Assembly (NCBI RefSeq): GCF_017591435.1
Contig: NC_059289.1
Span: forward strand, 17,679,273 to 17,743,272
Length of the DNA: 64,000 nucleotides
Direction: 5' to 3'
DNA from: Portunus trituberculatus
Taxonomy: Eukaryota > Arthropoda > Malacostraca > Decapoda > Portunidae
The notes beneath the pieces are model-generated. The model was not told the origin of the DNA. It searched no databases and saw only the letters and a program-made list of their open reading frames with translations. Positions within the stretch are counted from its first letter, which is position 1. The number at the start of each line of letters is the position of its first letter. A program made the position numbers and the translations under genes. Of the stretch, positions 48,946-62,000 are shown in pieces.

Positions 48946-50225
48946 TGCTCTCCTTGCTCTGATCAGGACCTCTCGGAAGACACTACATCGCAGGAACCTT
49001 CGTCTGGCTCACGGAATCACAAAGGCCAAACGCAACGAAACAAACAAATAAACTTCTGCCAACTGGGCAATGTTTTGATGGCTCCACGTCGGGACAACAC
49101 CTTTCTAATCTTTCAGGAATATAAAGATATATAGATATTTCTCGTTTTGCTACTAAAACAATATTCATCTAATATATAAGTAAAATAACAAGTTTTCATA
49201 AAGATTCAATGATTGAATAAAGACACACCTTTTCCAAGAATTTAGGTTGGTCTACCGTACATAAAGAAACTAAGTTTCATAATCATTATTATATTCTAAT
49301 TGCATAGCAAAAAAAAAAATTCAAGTTTACATATGGGCAAAATGGAAGTTAGAAATATGGATTAGGTACCGTAGGAAAATCACTGAAACTTTTACAAATG
49401 CTTCCCATATAACAAAACTATTTTATGAAATGGAAAATTTAATTATGGCTATTCTATATCATAAAATTATCTTTTATCCGAGGTAAAGTAATATCAACTT
49501 TACAAAGGTGTATTTAAAGATCCCTCTGCCGGCCTGCCGGACAACTACCAACCAACCGGGTAACCAGAGCAGACTCCAAGGTAAATAAGGGCTTAACTGT
49601 GCTGACTATCCTTACTATAATGTGCAACCTTAATGTGAAGATACCACAACTGCTGGTTAACTCGTTGGTCATGGAAAGAATGGTAATACCAAGGATTTTT
49701 GGCTATAATAAAGGATAACAGTTGTCAAGCATTCAGCAGACGATCAGCTGACTGGTCCGCTGTTGCTTATTACATCAAATATTGCCTGTGCCGAGGCCTC
49801 CTGTCACCATGTACTGTTAGTAATGGTGTGCAGATACCATGACCAAAGCGTGGCCAAACGTACCACAGAGACCTGCGCTTACCTAACCTAACCTATCCTT
49901 ACTATCGATCGCAACCCATCATAGTTCACCAAACTCATTATTTGACCCAACCTTGACCAATTAACTTAACATTACTCCAACTAATTCCACCCTGATCACA
50001 TGAGTTAACTTTCACCTACTTGATCTATCCTAACACTGGCAAACCTAAGGACACCCATATAAAAATTATTTATAATGAGAAAGAGAGAGAGAACACTTCT
50101 TGCTGAATTTATACCTGTCGTCTGGTGCGTTCTCTTTCAATGGTGTTGAATATTAAGCTGAGGTGAGTTGATGCTTGATGTGTTGGTGTTAATGAGCTCC
50201 GTCTTGCCTTTTTTCACGCTGCCAG
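48946..50225. promoter_or_regulatory. Divergent intergenic region between GMAP-210 and the 96-aa gene
   Basis: About 1.3 kb separates the two divergently transcribed genes and probably holds both promoters. On the right a probable non-coding first exon ends at 50162 (AAGCTGAG then GTGAGT), with an intron to the TTTTTTCACGCTGCCAG acceptor at 50225. No TATA box is convincing; CCGGCCTGCCGG near 49530 is a small inverted GC patch. The promoter role is inferred from gene arrangement only. Confidence 0.45.
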
Positions 50226-50229
50226 GACA

Positions 50230-51728
50230 ATGGCTGATAAGGCTGCAGCCCAAAGGTAAGAACAGTAGAGCGTGATGCTTAACAATTACAAGTTGTTATG
50301 TCTTTTAAATTCCTTTGCAACAGAATGGGAAACAGTACATGTGTCCGACATTCTTTTATAACCAATGTTCTCTGGATTGCTGGGCCTTTGGATTGTCTGC
50401 ACCTCCTGTGTGTGTGATTATTAGTCAGATGTACAGATCATCTTGTGCACTATTGGCTTGAGGATGAGGCTTGTTATAGTAAAGCAATCCTGCATTCTAT
50501 GTCAACCCATCTTTAAATGAGAGGGTGAGTGCCAAGCCAGAATGGCGCACGCTGCACAGGCAGGTGCTGGTGTGGTCTGTGTCCAGCGATAGTCTGCTCA
50601 CCACCTAAAATGTCGCTGTTAATATTCTACTATTGAAAATAAGTAAGTTATCTGACTTAACAAAAGGAAAAACTTGCACATTTTTTACGGCATGTCATTA
50701 CTGTAATTCTGCTGATAATGTTGGTGTCGCAAGCCTCTGAGATGCTGTATTCAGTGGCAGAGGCCAGTCAGAATCCTCCAAAAATGTTCTGCATTGTCTT
50801 GAATCCTTGGCAGGAATGTAACATTTGAAATAAACTTAATTATGTAGTAGTATATACCAAAATGTATTTCTATAATAGTTCTGTGATTGTAAACTATAAT
50901 ATTAAAATGTTGCAGTATGTGATTTTGTATTTGATTCCATTATATTATTGTGTTTGGAAATATATGTACAGGTAACTCGATTTACACAATAGATGCATTC
51001 CAAGAGGCATTGCGTATTTCAAAATTCACATAAAACAAACTTGTAATTCTCATAAGAAACAATAGATAATAGGGGGATGTGGGATGTGGTCCAAATCGTG
51101 TATAAGGAAACCGATCGTGCAAATTGAATTAATTATAATATTTTTTCGGTCGCGTATTAACAAAAACGCGTAAATCAAGAGTTACCTGTATTGTAGTATA
51201 TTATAGGTAATGTATTTGTTCATAAATGCAAGAAAATGACATCTTAAGTTTATTTCTGACATTATGCACATGCAGTCCTCCTGTCTTGCATTTCATGACT
51301 TACCTCTCCTCTCAGTTCCAACCCTCTTGAGGACCTGGTGACCCGCCTGAAGCCTGACAAGATGAGTGGCCGCATGATGAAGTACCCCTACACTTTCTCT
51401 GCCAAGATTGCCCAGTTCCCCTGGGGACACTACACAAAAAACGTGTGGCTCTTCAAGTACTATGGGATTGGCGTTGGACTTTGCATTCCCGTCTTCATGT
51501 GGATCCAGAAGATGAGTAAGTTGTTTAGCTGTGTTTATTTGGTAAGAGGTGCATGGATTTGCTTTCATGTACTTCTCATTGACATTGATGGTTTTAATTC
51601 TTATTCAATGAAATTTTTATTATTAACTTGTAACAGTTTGGTGCAGTAAATATTTTCTTTCAGCAAATTCTCCTGAGAATGTAGCCAAATTTGAGGCTAA
51701 GAAAAAGGCCGAAGCTGAACACCATTAA
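50230..51728 (+). CDS. Small one-membrane-segment protein, three coding exons, unassigned
   Basis: Coding exons: 50230-50255 (ends CAAAG|GTAAGA), 51316-51515 (acceptor CTCTCAG, donor GTAAGT) and 51664-51728 (acceptor TTTCAG, stop TAA). Phases agree, giving 96 residues: MADKAAAQ, then SNPLEDLVTRLKPDKMSGRM, a basic/aromatic stretch (KYPYTFSAKIAQFPWGHYTK), a hydrophobic segment at about residues 58-74 (YYGIGVGLCIPVFMWI), then a charged tail (NSPENVAKFEAKKKAEAEHH). The size, single hydrophobic segment and lysine-rich ends resemble small accessory subunits of the inner mitochondrial membrane complexes, but I do not recognise the family and assign no function. A non-coding first exon ending at 50162 is likely. 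Poly(A) signals follow at 51794 and 51985. Confidence 0.85.
50969..51188. mobile_element. TA-flanked MITE in the intron of the 96-aa gene
   Basis: A 220 bp element with inverted termini CAGGTAACTCGATTTAC (left) and CAGGTAACTCTTGATTTAC (right, reverse complement), bordered by TA at 50967-50968 and 51189-51190. CAGG ends and TA duplication match the pogo/Tigger-like elements at 39654-41781, though the interior is different and non-coding. Confidence 0.82.
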
Positions 51729-51793
51729 TAGGGGAATTGCGGCTTGATGACCTGATCGGACATCACCTTGTTCATTCTTGTACATTACATGAA

Positions 51794-51990
51794 ATTAAAC
51801 TTTAGTTTGTACACTATGTTTAATTTCCACAGCCTTCACTTCACAGCCTTTTGTTCTCAAATATTCAACAATTAATATCTGTAAATTGAATGATATTAAA
51901 GTAAAAAATATGCCTGAAAAGTTAGCATGAATTAAGGAAGTTTGAGTCACCATTGCAGTGATCTGTATTTATTTCATTGGGTCTAATAAA
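51794..51990 (+). terminator. Candidate poly(A) signals of the 96-aa gene
   Basis: ATTAAA at 51794-51799, 66 bases after the stop codon, and AATAAA at 51985-51990. Both are at plausible distances; which one is used cannot be told. Confidence 0.5.
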
Positions 51991-52078
51991 AGAATAAAAG
52001 AGAATGATAGAATTTTTTACACATTTTATTTTGTTTAGTGTTGACAAGATGTATCAACAATTCAATGTGCTGGATTAA

Positions 52079-52542
52079 GGCCCTTCCACACGATGGGCAA
52101 ATGTACGGTGAGCACTCTGGTTTGCTTGTAATTCTCTTGCTTTGAAAGTGTTATCAGATCAAACAGTCCAAATAAGGCAGGCAGTAGCCACAGGCAGGCA
52201 AACATATGACTTGGGCTGGATGCAGTGCAGTCAGAGCTGTGGTAGGCAATGTCGGCCAGTGGGGTGTTTGGTATGAAAACATGGGACGCAAGAATCATCG
52301 CCGGATAGTTAAAGCTAAACATATACCCACGGAGGGCATGGTATGGACTTGTAACATTGTGTGTCTAGCAACGTGGTTCCTAGTGAAGCACCCATCCAGT
52401 GCCTCAACAACAGGCACAGGCACTTTGATGGTTTGCCTGTGGTTTCTTCGTCTATGACATCTACACAAGATTGCCACTCATACCAGTGACAACTCGTAAC
52501 AGTGTCTGCCCGCTGTGCATTTGCCCATCTTGTGGAAGGGCC
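52079..52542. mobile_element. 464 bp element with 25 bp terminal inverted repeats
   Basis: Left GGCCCTTCCACACGATGGGC plus AAATG; right, as reverse complement, GGCCCTTCCACAAGATGGGC plus AAATG: one mismatch in 25. The flanks ATTAA (left) and ATTAG (right) may be an imperfect target duplication. The inside has no transposase; open frames at 52062-52322, 52206-52457 and 52315-52605 are by-products. The superfamily is uncertain (PIF/Harbinger or hAT-like). Confidence 0.72.
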
Positions 52543-55500
52543 ATTAGTGTTGGAAATAGGATAGGTCTGAACAGAAGGAGCCTTTCCAAACTTATGGTGT
52601 ACCATTTATTGGCAGTACATTATCAATACAAGCACAGCAGTGAGTAAGGAACATGCACTAGTCCAAGAGAACTTTTAGCCATACATCATTTAACTAAATA
52701 CAGTAAACCATCGCTTCAAGTCATGGGTAACTAACCACATGCAAAAAAAAGCTCTAAACTGAAGACCCAGCTTTGCATTTTACAGTGCAGAGAAAAGCAC
52801 AGACCATGAGTCATTGATGGTGGAGCAGTAACAGCAGTGAGAGATATTTGGTTACTGGTTACTAGTCAGCACTACTGCCCTCCAATGGAAGAATTTGTTG
52901 TATAAAACTTATTTCAAAATCAAGTGATCACAATATATCAAAGTGACTACTCACATTACTATGTGCTGAAACCTGTCAAAACTGCATCCACAAAAATATA
53001 CATTCCGAGTTGTTCAATATATGAAGTGTGGAAGGAGTATGCTACAGTTCTATAAAATTAAAAACTTTCATATACTCTTCATATTAGATCTGTTATATAA
53101 ATGCTACTGTGTTGCTACACGACCTGTTAATTTCATTAATTTATATAGAAAAATGGTATTCTCTATAGAGTAAACACTCCTTAAAGGATTATCATATGAA
53201 AATAGAACTATAATCATAAAATACTCTTCACTTTCAATATGCAGGATCTTTAGAGAATATAATCTATTTAAAGCTATGTAGGTCTTTAAAATTGAAACTA
53301 TCACAGGTGAGCCACTACACTGGCTAGACTCAGCACACTGAGGCTGCCTCAAAGCAAATAAAGAGAATCAACTAACTCAAATATTTCAACTGTAAACATT
53401 CACTGGGAAACACCAGCTCTTGCACTGTCAAGAAAACCTGCTCACCAGCACCACACAAGACAACCACTGCCTACTCTATTTTTTTTGGTCTAACCACACA
53501 ATCTCTACACATTTGTTACAAACACATTCATTGGGACTGCTTCACCACAACACAATTATGCTACACACTACTCCAGTACTTAAATAGTCACATACATCTT
53601 TTTTTTTTAGAAGGCCTTGTTCAACATAATATATTTTCTAGTCTTTCATAGACATGTGTGCAAGCAACCAAACACACAATAGTATATTCAAGGCAAATAC
53701 CCTTATTAGTCCATGGACAACATGCAGATGATGACAACCATATGTATAGACCATGGATCATACGGCTTCTGTTACTTATCTAAAATTGTAATAATGGCAG
53801 TAAACTCATGCATTTTCATTTGCAGAAATCAATAGCTTTAAAAGACAATACTACCAGTACATAGTGTATACAATAACATCCTTTTGTCAATTTGTTACTA
53901 TGGAAGTACAGCCTTTATAACAGGTAAATGAACATTATTAATCTTTATCCACAAACTAGTCTTCTTTTCTCAGCATACAAGTATTAGGCTGCTTTACTGA
54001 AACCATTGGCAAATCAGTCTGTACACAGACATGGAGATGTTTATGCCATCATCAGAAATCCTTCAGAGAAACAGTATATACCTATAGCTAAACCAGAAGT
54101 ATCTCCCTTTTGCTGAGGCCAAGGCCAAGATGGCAGCTTAAAGCACAGGAATCTTGTGCCATCAGAGATGTTCTCAAGAAATATCACAATAGTTCCTATC
54201 CTGAGCAACTTTATGAATGCAATTCTCCCCAGATATTCTACTCTACTTAAAATCTGACCGATATTTCATAGATTAAGGACTATTTGAAAGAATGAATCAT
54301 GGAAAACGCTTCCTTCTTAACAGCCAGACAGGAGAAAGCCAGTGGGAGGAGTATTTCTTGGTAGCCTGCAGATCTTGGCAAATCTGTTCAAATCTATTGG
54401 GCCTGTTAATCAAAGAATTCCCCATTACAATACCTATAGCTGTACATTACCATTTTGTCACATGAACAACCCAAAGACTAAAGTGAAACTTGTGGTGGGC
54501 AATGGGGCAAAGCCTGCCTTCCGTAATGGAAAGATGCTGGTGTGGCAAGGTTAACATCATGTATTCAAGACCAATGCAATTTTCAGTCCTGACACAACCC
54601 AGGATTTCTTTGGTTTTAAGCTTATAATGCAATACTCAGCTAGAAATAATATTGTATAGAGTGAACTCTCATGTGGTCCAATGTGGTCCACAAGGAGTAT
54701 CTGAATTAAAGTCACTAACTAATCTCAGATTCAAAGAATATAACAAAATAAATAATGAATGACAGAGTTTGCAATAGCAAATATGCATGGCAATTCCATA
54801 CATTCAATTGGAACACAGTGCATTTTCATCAATAAGTAGTCGTTGCTGCAAAACATACCAATCTAACTTGCAGAAAGAGCAACATTGCAGAGATCATTTA
54901 GTGGCAACCCTCTGTCTAATCCTATGTGGTTCAAGTTATGCACTAAACACTTAAGCAATGGAGTGGCCTTTGTTACTGAATCAGTTTAAAGGCTTAAGTA
55001 TATACAACTACTTGCATGTGTATGGTCCTGTAGCCTTCTAAAGAGCATGCAATGTGCTTTCATAGACTGGAGCACTTATCATGGATATCTGGAAGTATTC
55101 ATTACCTGGAGATTTAGCAACCTTACATGACTGGAAGGCCTAAACTCTATATCGCAAGCAATCTGGAGTTTGCTGTACATTACTTATATGCTAATTTTAC
55201 AGTACTTAAAGACTTGAAGCAACCCTCATTTGTCAGCAGTATATAACGTTCAGTAAAGACTATAAGCGTAATGTGTGGTTATGTAAGACCACACTGGACT
55301 GTATCCTGTAGGTGATAGAATAAAAACATTATATACCATCATGCTTCCCCAAATCTGCATTAGACCCAAAGCAAAAACCTCAAACATTGCAACAAAAACT
55401 AAATGAATGTCAAGCTAATTCCCTCAAACTTGTATTTCCATGAAGTCTTTCCAAGGTTCTTTCTTTGCATAACATCTGCATAAAAATGCTAATTTGCCTA

Positions 55501-55562
55501 GTACCATTTTCTGTGTTACTGTTACAGTATTTCTGTAGTGTTGTTGATGGAGTTTCATTTTA
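52543..55562. other. Intergenic DNA between two converging genes
   Basis: About 3 kb between the 3' ends of the plus-strand 96-aa gene and the minus-strand VAT-1-like gene. It is AT-rich with no array or recognised mobile element. Frames at 53104-53352 and 54342-54554 have no recognised domain. Part may be 3' UTR of the VAT-1-like gene. Confidence 0.5.
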
Positions 55563-55800
55563 GTTTATGGTCAATACCAATTGCCTCCAAGACGAATTCA
55601 ACTTACCTTTACTTTCATAATAATTTACTTTTTAGCTTCTTTCACCTCTTCTTCCTTTTCAGTTTTTGTATCTTTATGGTCAATGCCAATTGCCTCCAAG
55701 ATGGAATTTCAACTTGTCTTAACTTTCATGATCATTTACTTTTTAGCTTCTTTCACTTCTTGCCTTAACTTTCATGATCATTTACTTTTTAGCTTCTTTC
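55563..55800 (-). repeat. Tandem partial copies of the VAT-1 last-exon end
   Basis: The segment ATCATTTACTTTTTAGCTTC, which contains the stop codon and last codons of the VAT-1-like gene, appears at about 55774-55798 (real), 55730-55755 and, more diverged, 55618-55645. The sequence GGTCAATACCAATTGCCTCC occurs at 55569 and 55678 (with ATGCC). These are local duplications of the gene's 3' end lying just downstream of the real stop. Confidence 0.8.
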
Positions 55801-57859
55801 ACTTCTTCTTCCTTTTCAGTTTTTGCATCTTCCTTTGAATCTTTGGAGTCTTTGTCTTTCTCTTTCTCTTTTTCATTTTCCTTGTCATCCTTCTTTTCTT
55901 CTTTTTTTGTTTTGGCAGGGGTAGTGGGGCGGGGTCTGGGCTCCATTGAGAGATCCAGCAGAAGCTTGCCAACATTCTTCCTATCATGCATCTTTGTCAT
56001 GGCATCAGTCACCTGAGTAGTAATTGAAAGATAAGTTCTCTTCCAATACCTTTCTATTTCCAGAGTATTGTGTATAATAAGCTATTCTTGCACCTTATTC
56101 TGGGAAAGACTAACAAACATTCTTAAAGGCAAAGAATTCCATTAAATGAAACTAAGAGTCTTCTCAAGTAAACAATTCAACCCCTCCACTTCATAGACAA
56201 TGGAACTTCAGTTCCTGAACTTTAAGTGTTCCCTCAAAGATGTTTGAAACTCAAATTATGGTACAGCAATCAAAGCAAGTAAGAGCTCAGAATTTTTTGA
56301 AGTAAATAATTTGTTTGTTGAGGAAAGCGTTCTGTAACCAAGGGTCCACTGTTTCATTGCTTTCCATTCAGTTGGCACAACTTTGCCTTACACAACTTTA
56401 CATTCCTCAGCTGCTCTAAAGACATTCCACAGTTACTGTTAATGTGTGTAGGCATTTTACAGCTTTATTTTAATCTAATGGAAAAGAATTTAAATTAGAC
56501 CAAAAGATCATCCAGAGTACAAACTGAAAGGTCAGAGAGCTGATGGTGTTCTAAAGCAATTCAGTCAATGAGATAAACCAGTGCATGTACTCACATCTTC
56601 AAGGGCATAGGTGGAGTCAATATGGGCCTTCACTACTCCACTCTGCCATAACTTGTACACTGTCTCCACCACACTCCTCACCTTCTCATGACCACCATTC
56701 TGACAAAGAGAATCAAGTTAACCACACTTACTGCAACAAACCACTACTTGAACATCAACACCACAATTAGAGTCATCCGCAATTAGGGTAAATAAACATT
56801 CTAACAACATGACTAATGGCATAATTAGGGTAAATCTGCATTCTAACCTGATGGTGAAGGAGACGGCGCAGGTTAAAGCCAATAATGCCTCTATTGTCTT
56901 CATAGAGTCGCAAGGGAGACACTTTGTCCACCTGCCACCACTGGAAAAACAATATTACAGTGCCAACTTCCATTGTTTAGCATGACACACTGCCGGCCAT
57001 GTAAATTAACATACCATTTTGTCATCCATTTTAAACAACAGCTTGCTATGTCAAAATTATAATCAACTTACCGATTTCACAACACTTAAGATGCTCTTCG
57101 TTTCTCCTGTCACAATGCTTGATGAACCTGCAACCAATGTGTCATGAGTGCATTATCATTTTTTCAAAGTATTTAAGACAAATAGTAGCATTTCTGAGTA
57201 AACTTAGTTCCTTGCTGGGCACCAAAAATCCTAGACAGTTTAATCTTAAAGAAATTTTTCCTGCATCATTAGATAATTTTAGTGTTGGAAATTCATATTT
57301 ACATTTCTAAAAATTCATGCAGTAGAACTTCATTTAATGTGAATAAATTGAAATTACCAACTTAAAACATCAACTAAAAGAAATACCAATAAAAATAATT
57401 TCCAATAGTTTTTATTTCAAATCAATTTAATTTGACACACACACCATTTTCCCATTACAAGACAATATTTAAGTTTAGTGTGAAATTAACTCCAAGCAAA
57501 TCCATGTGGATCCTAACTGCCATTATACTGCTGTTGTGCTGTGCTACACATTAAGCAATCACTGAAGGATTGGTTATTCACACCCAATTCCCCTATTCCA
57601 TAGCTTTGCTTATCTTAACATTCTATAGAAACAAATAATCAATTCTTAAATCATTCCTAACACAGCCAATTTCTTGTTGCTACATGAAGGTAGAAAAGAA
57701 CCAAGAGAACATTACCAAAGAGGATATAGCGGCCAAGAGGCTTGAGTAATGTGTAGCCTCGGTTGCATTCCTCTCCACCCTGCGAGTCCAGCACCACATC
57801 CACTCCGTCTGGGCACACCCTAAGAGTGGCAGAGCAAATTAAACACTCCAGTCAAAGAT

Positions 57860-57948
<89 letters not shown>

Positions 57949-59058
57949 TTTAAAGGGATGACATATGAGGAGAGACTAAAAGCTACGGATCTACCAACCC
58001 TGGAACAGAGAAGAGAGAGAAGAGACCTGATACAAGTTTATAAATTGATTAACGGAATGGACCAAGGATAATGAGAAACTAATCCTGAGAGAAGAAAATG
58101 ACATTAGAAGCACAAGATCACATAGTAAGAAACTGAGGAAGGGAAGATGTCCGAGAGATGTTAAAAAATCTAGTTTTCCGCAAAGATGTGTTGAGACTTG
58201 GAACAGTTTGAGTGATGAAGTGGTGTCAGCAACAAGTGTGCATAATTTTAAAGAAAAATTGGATAAGTTTAGATATGGAGACGGGGCCACACGAGCATAA
58301 AGCCCAGGCCCTGGAAAACTACAACTAGGTAAATACAAACACACACACACTAGTAATAGCAAAAAGCTGAGAAAGGGAAGATGTCTGAAAGATGTTAAAA
58401 AATATAGTTTCCCACAAAGATGTGTTGAGACGTGGAACAATTTGAGTGAAGAAATGGTGTCAGCAACGTGTGCAAAGTTTTAAAGAAAAATTGGATAAGT
58501 GTAGATATGGAGACGGGGCCACATGAGCATAAAGCCCAGGCCCTGTAAAACTACAACCAAGTAAATACATGAAAAGTCAGTGTCTGAGGAAATTAAGAAG
58601 TTCAGTTTTCCACATAAGATGGTGGACATCTGGAATGGACCGAGTGAAGATATTGTAGCACCAGAAAGTGTGCACAAATTTAAGGAAAAGTTGGATAAAT
58701 GTAGATATTACATTCAGGATTCAGAACCAGCACAGTGTATTAAAAAATTCCATCATGAATAGTATTCTTTTCTCCAATGACAAAAAAAAAAATAAATAAA
58801 TAAAAATCATAAATAAATAAGTAAAATAAAAAAAAAGAAAATCAAATGAAAATAATATATAGATAAATACACAATTAAATGGTAAATAGAATAACTTACT
58901 TTCGGACTTCAGCATGGACATCACTGGAGCGATCAATTAGATGGGTGACAGATGACTTAAGGTCCTCATGCTTGTTCTTTGAAGCAATGCCCACCACAGT
59001 GACTCCTCCTATATCCTGAAGCAATGCACATATTGCCTGGCCCTGTAGTCAAGTATGA

Positions 59059-59090
<32 letters not shown>

Positions 59091-62000
59091 TATGCAGATA
59101 AAGCATAGGTACCAAATACACTCAATGAAGTATTAAAAAGCATTACTTTTTAAACTGTTCACACTATCAACTTACAATAAGCTTCCAGTTTATAAGAGTG
59201 GATTACCAGAATATTTCATGTAAATATCTTAATGCATTAACAACATTAACAAAAAATAAATACAATGGTGCAATATAATTCCTTACACATGTGGTTCCCT
59301 AACATACATGCATTACAGTGCTACAACACCATAATTATTCATCATCACATGTAAATTAAAAACCAGCATAGCAACTCATCCATAGCACTTACCACAGCAC
59401 CTCCAGCCGAGTGCAGCAAGACTGTATGGTTTGAGGTGATGTTGGCCAGGTCATGGACCAGCAAGTAGGCAACGGTGTAACTCAGGGTCACAGCAGCTGC
59501 CTCCTGTAGGTCACAAGCATCACACATCATAAATTACATCATATACCTCTTCTCTTGACTGCAAATTTTTATCACAATATACATGTATGACAAATATAGT
59601 AGCAGTAATTTATAATGGGAATAGGGACTCAAAAAATGATCCAGTAAAGACCACTACAGTCCCTCACCAGTCTTACCTGTAGGGGCATTGCCTCAGGCAC
59701 TGAATAAACATACTTAGCAGGCACTGGCACCAGCTCAGCCCAGGCACGATGATCAGGTAAAGCCACCACTCTATCTCCAACCTGACATACATCAAATAAA
59801 TATAGTTTTACAATACTTTGGTAATACATTGTTCTGAATAAAGGCAGCCATCACTTCTTGATGACTCAAGAGCATAGTGTGACTTTTGTGCAAGTAAAAC
59901 AAATATTCCCCTATCCAAGAACAAAACTGAAAACTGAACTTTCTTAATGTGTACTGAACACTTCTAATATTATTCCTCATGTGACAATTCATGCCAGTGT
60001 ACCATTTTATTAATTTGAAATTCACACAATAGTACCCTGAAGTACAAATATGTACAATACCTTTACACTCTCCACATCATCTGCCACAGCGGCCACCACA
60101 CCAGCACACTCAAAGCCCAGGATGAATGGGGTTTTAGGAGGTGCTTCCGTCACTCCCTGACGCACCATCACATCCTGGAAGCTCACACCACTGTTGGCAA
60201 TGTAAAATAGTTTTGAAATTATGGCAGGTCTAAGCACAGCATTGTACATTTATAGTAAGATTTTTTTTTTCTTACTGGAGCACAAAATATCCAATGGATG
60301 AAATGTATAATAAGTTTCAGGAAATGGTTGAAAGCCAATTAACACTAATGCTACAATAAATTGTCACAAGATCACTATCTTGATGATAGAGGACTGATAA
60401 TGGCACAAAACAATGAGTTTTCACTTAACAATAAAACACATGCCACAAATTAGAGAATAACTGATATGGTAGATAACATAACATAACATAACATAAATAA
60501 TAGGATAACAAAGGGCCACCAGGGCCCATCTAGGCTATCCTGTACCAGTCGCTCGTCATCAGTACTTAAAGATACACTTACAAGTACACAATACATTATA
60601 TACTCATTCTAAATATTTGGCCCATTAACAGGGCTAAGTCCTGCAGCGAAATCCTCTACAATTTGTGGTCCCCATACATGGGGATCATGTCCTATTTAAC
60701 TATAGTAAATTTCTTATAAAAACTATCATGCAGTGCTATACATAATTATAAATCTAATAAATTTAAGTGCCTATCTAATCTGTTTTTAAACATTGTCAAA
60801 CTAGTGCTATTTACAACCGTCTCTGGCAATGCATTCCAGAAGTCTACCACTCTGACTAAAGAAATATTTTCTTATATCTAACCTGCAGCCTTGCTTTCTA
60901 ATCTTCCTGCCATGATTTCTAGTCCTATTTCCTTCCTCTAAGGTAAAGAAAGATCTCACATCTATATAGTTTGTATCTGAGAACATTTTAAATAACTATC
61001 ATATCCCCTCTTATACATCTCTTAAATGAAAACATGTTTAATTCCTTTAATCTATCTCTATATTTATTTAAAATGTTCTCAGATACAAACTACATAGATG
61101 TGAGATCTTTCTTTACCTTAGAGGAGGGAAATAGGACTAGAAATCATGGCAGGAAGATTAGAAAGCAAGGCTGCAGGTTAGATATAAGAAAATATTTCTT
61201 TAGTCATAGAGTGGTAGACTTCTGGAATGCATTGCCAGAGACGGTTGTAAATAGCACTAGTTTGACAATGTTTAAAAACAGATTAGATAAGCACTTAAAT
61301 TCATTAGATTTATAATTATGTATAGCACTGCATGATAGTTTTTATAAGAAATTTACTATAGTTAAATAAGACATGATCCCCATGTATGGGGACCACAAAT
61401 TGTAGAGGATTTCGCTGCAGGACTTAGCCCTGTTTGTTAATGGTCCAAATATTTAGAATTAGTATATAATGTATTGTGTACTGTAAGTGTATCTTTAAGT
61501 ACTGATGACGAGGTCGCTGTGCGACTGATACAGGATAACCTAGATGGGCCCTGGTGGCCCTTTGTTATCCTATTATTTATGTTATGTTATATACTCCAGG
61601 TGCTTTAATGCTGGTATCATCCTAGTTGCTCTTCTCTGAACTGCTTCTAACATGTTGATATCCTGCCTATAGTGGGGTGACCAGGCCTGTATGCAATACT
61701 TTAAATGGGGCCTAACATAGGAATTATATAAGCTACGCACCAATTCCTTACTTTTATAACTAACATTTCTATTTATAAAACCCAGGATCCTATTTGCCCT
61801 ATTTCTTGCTTCTAAACATTGCTTTGAAAATTTCATAGTCCTGTCTATCACTATTGCCAACCACTTCCAGGTGCCCAAGGATCGACATGCCACAAAAGGT
61901 CAAAATAAACCCAATGATTCAATCTACCTTCCACAGTATTCCATAACATTATTTTTGCTATTACATCTACATAGGTTGGAATAAAACTAGCTCGCATGGG

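Noticed and set aside
55538..56016. Plus-strand Phe/Ser-rich frames
   Set aside because: Antisense of the Lys/Glu-rich tail of VAT-1 and its downstream duplications.
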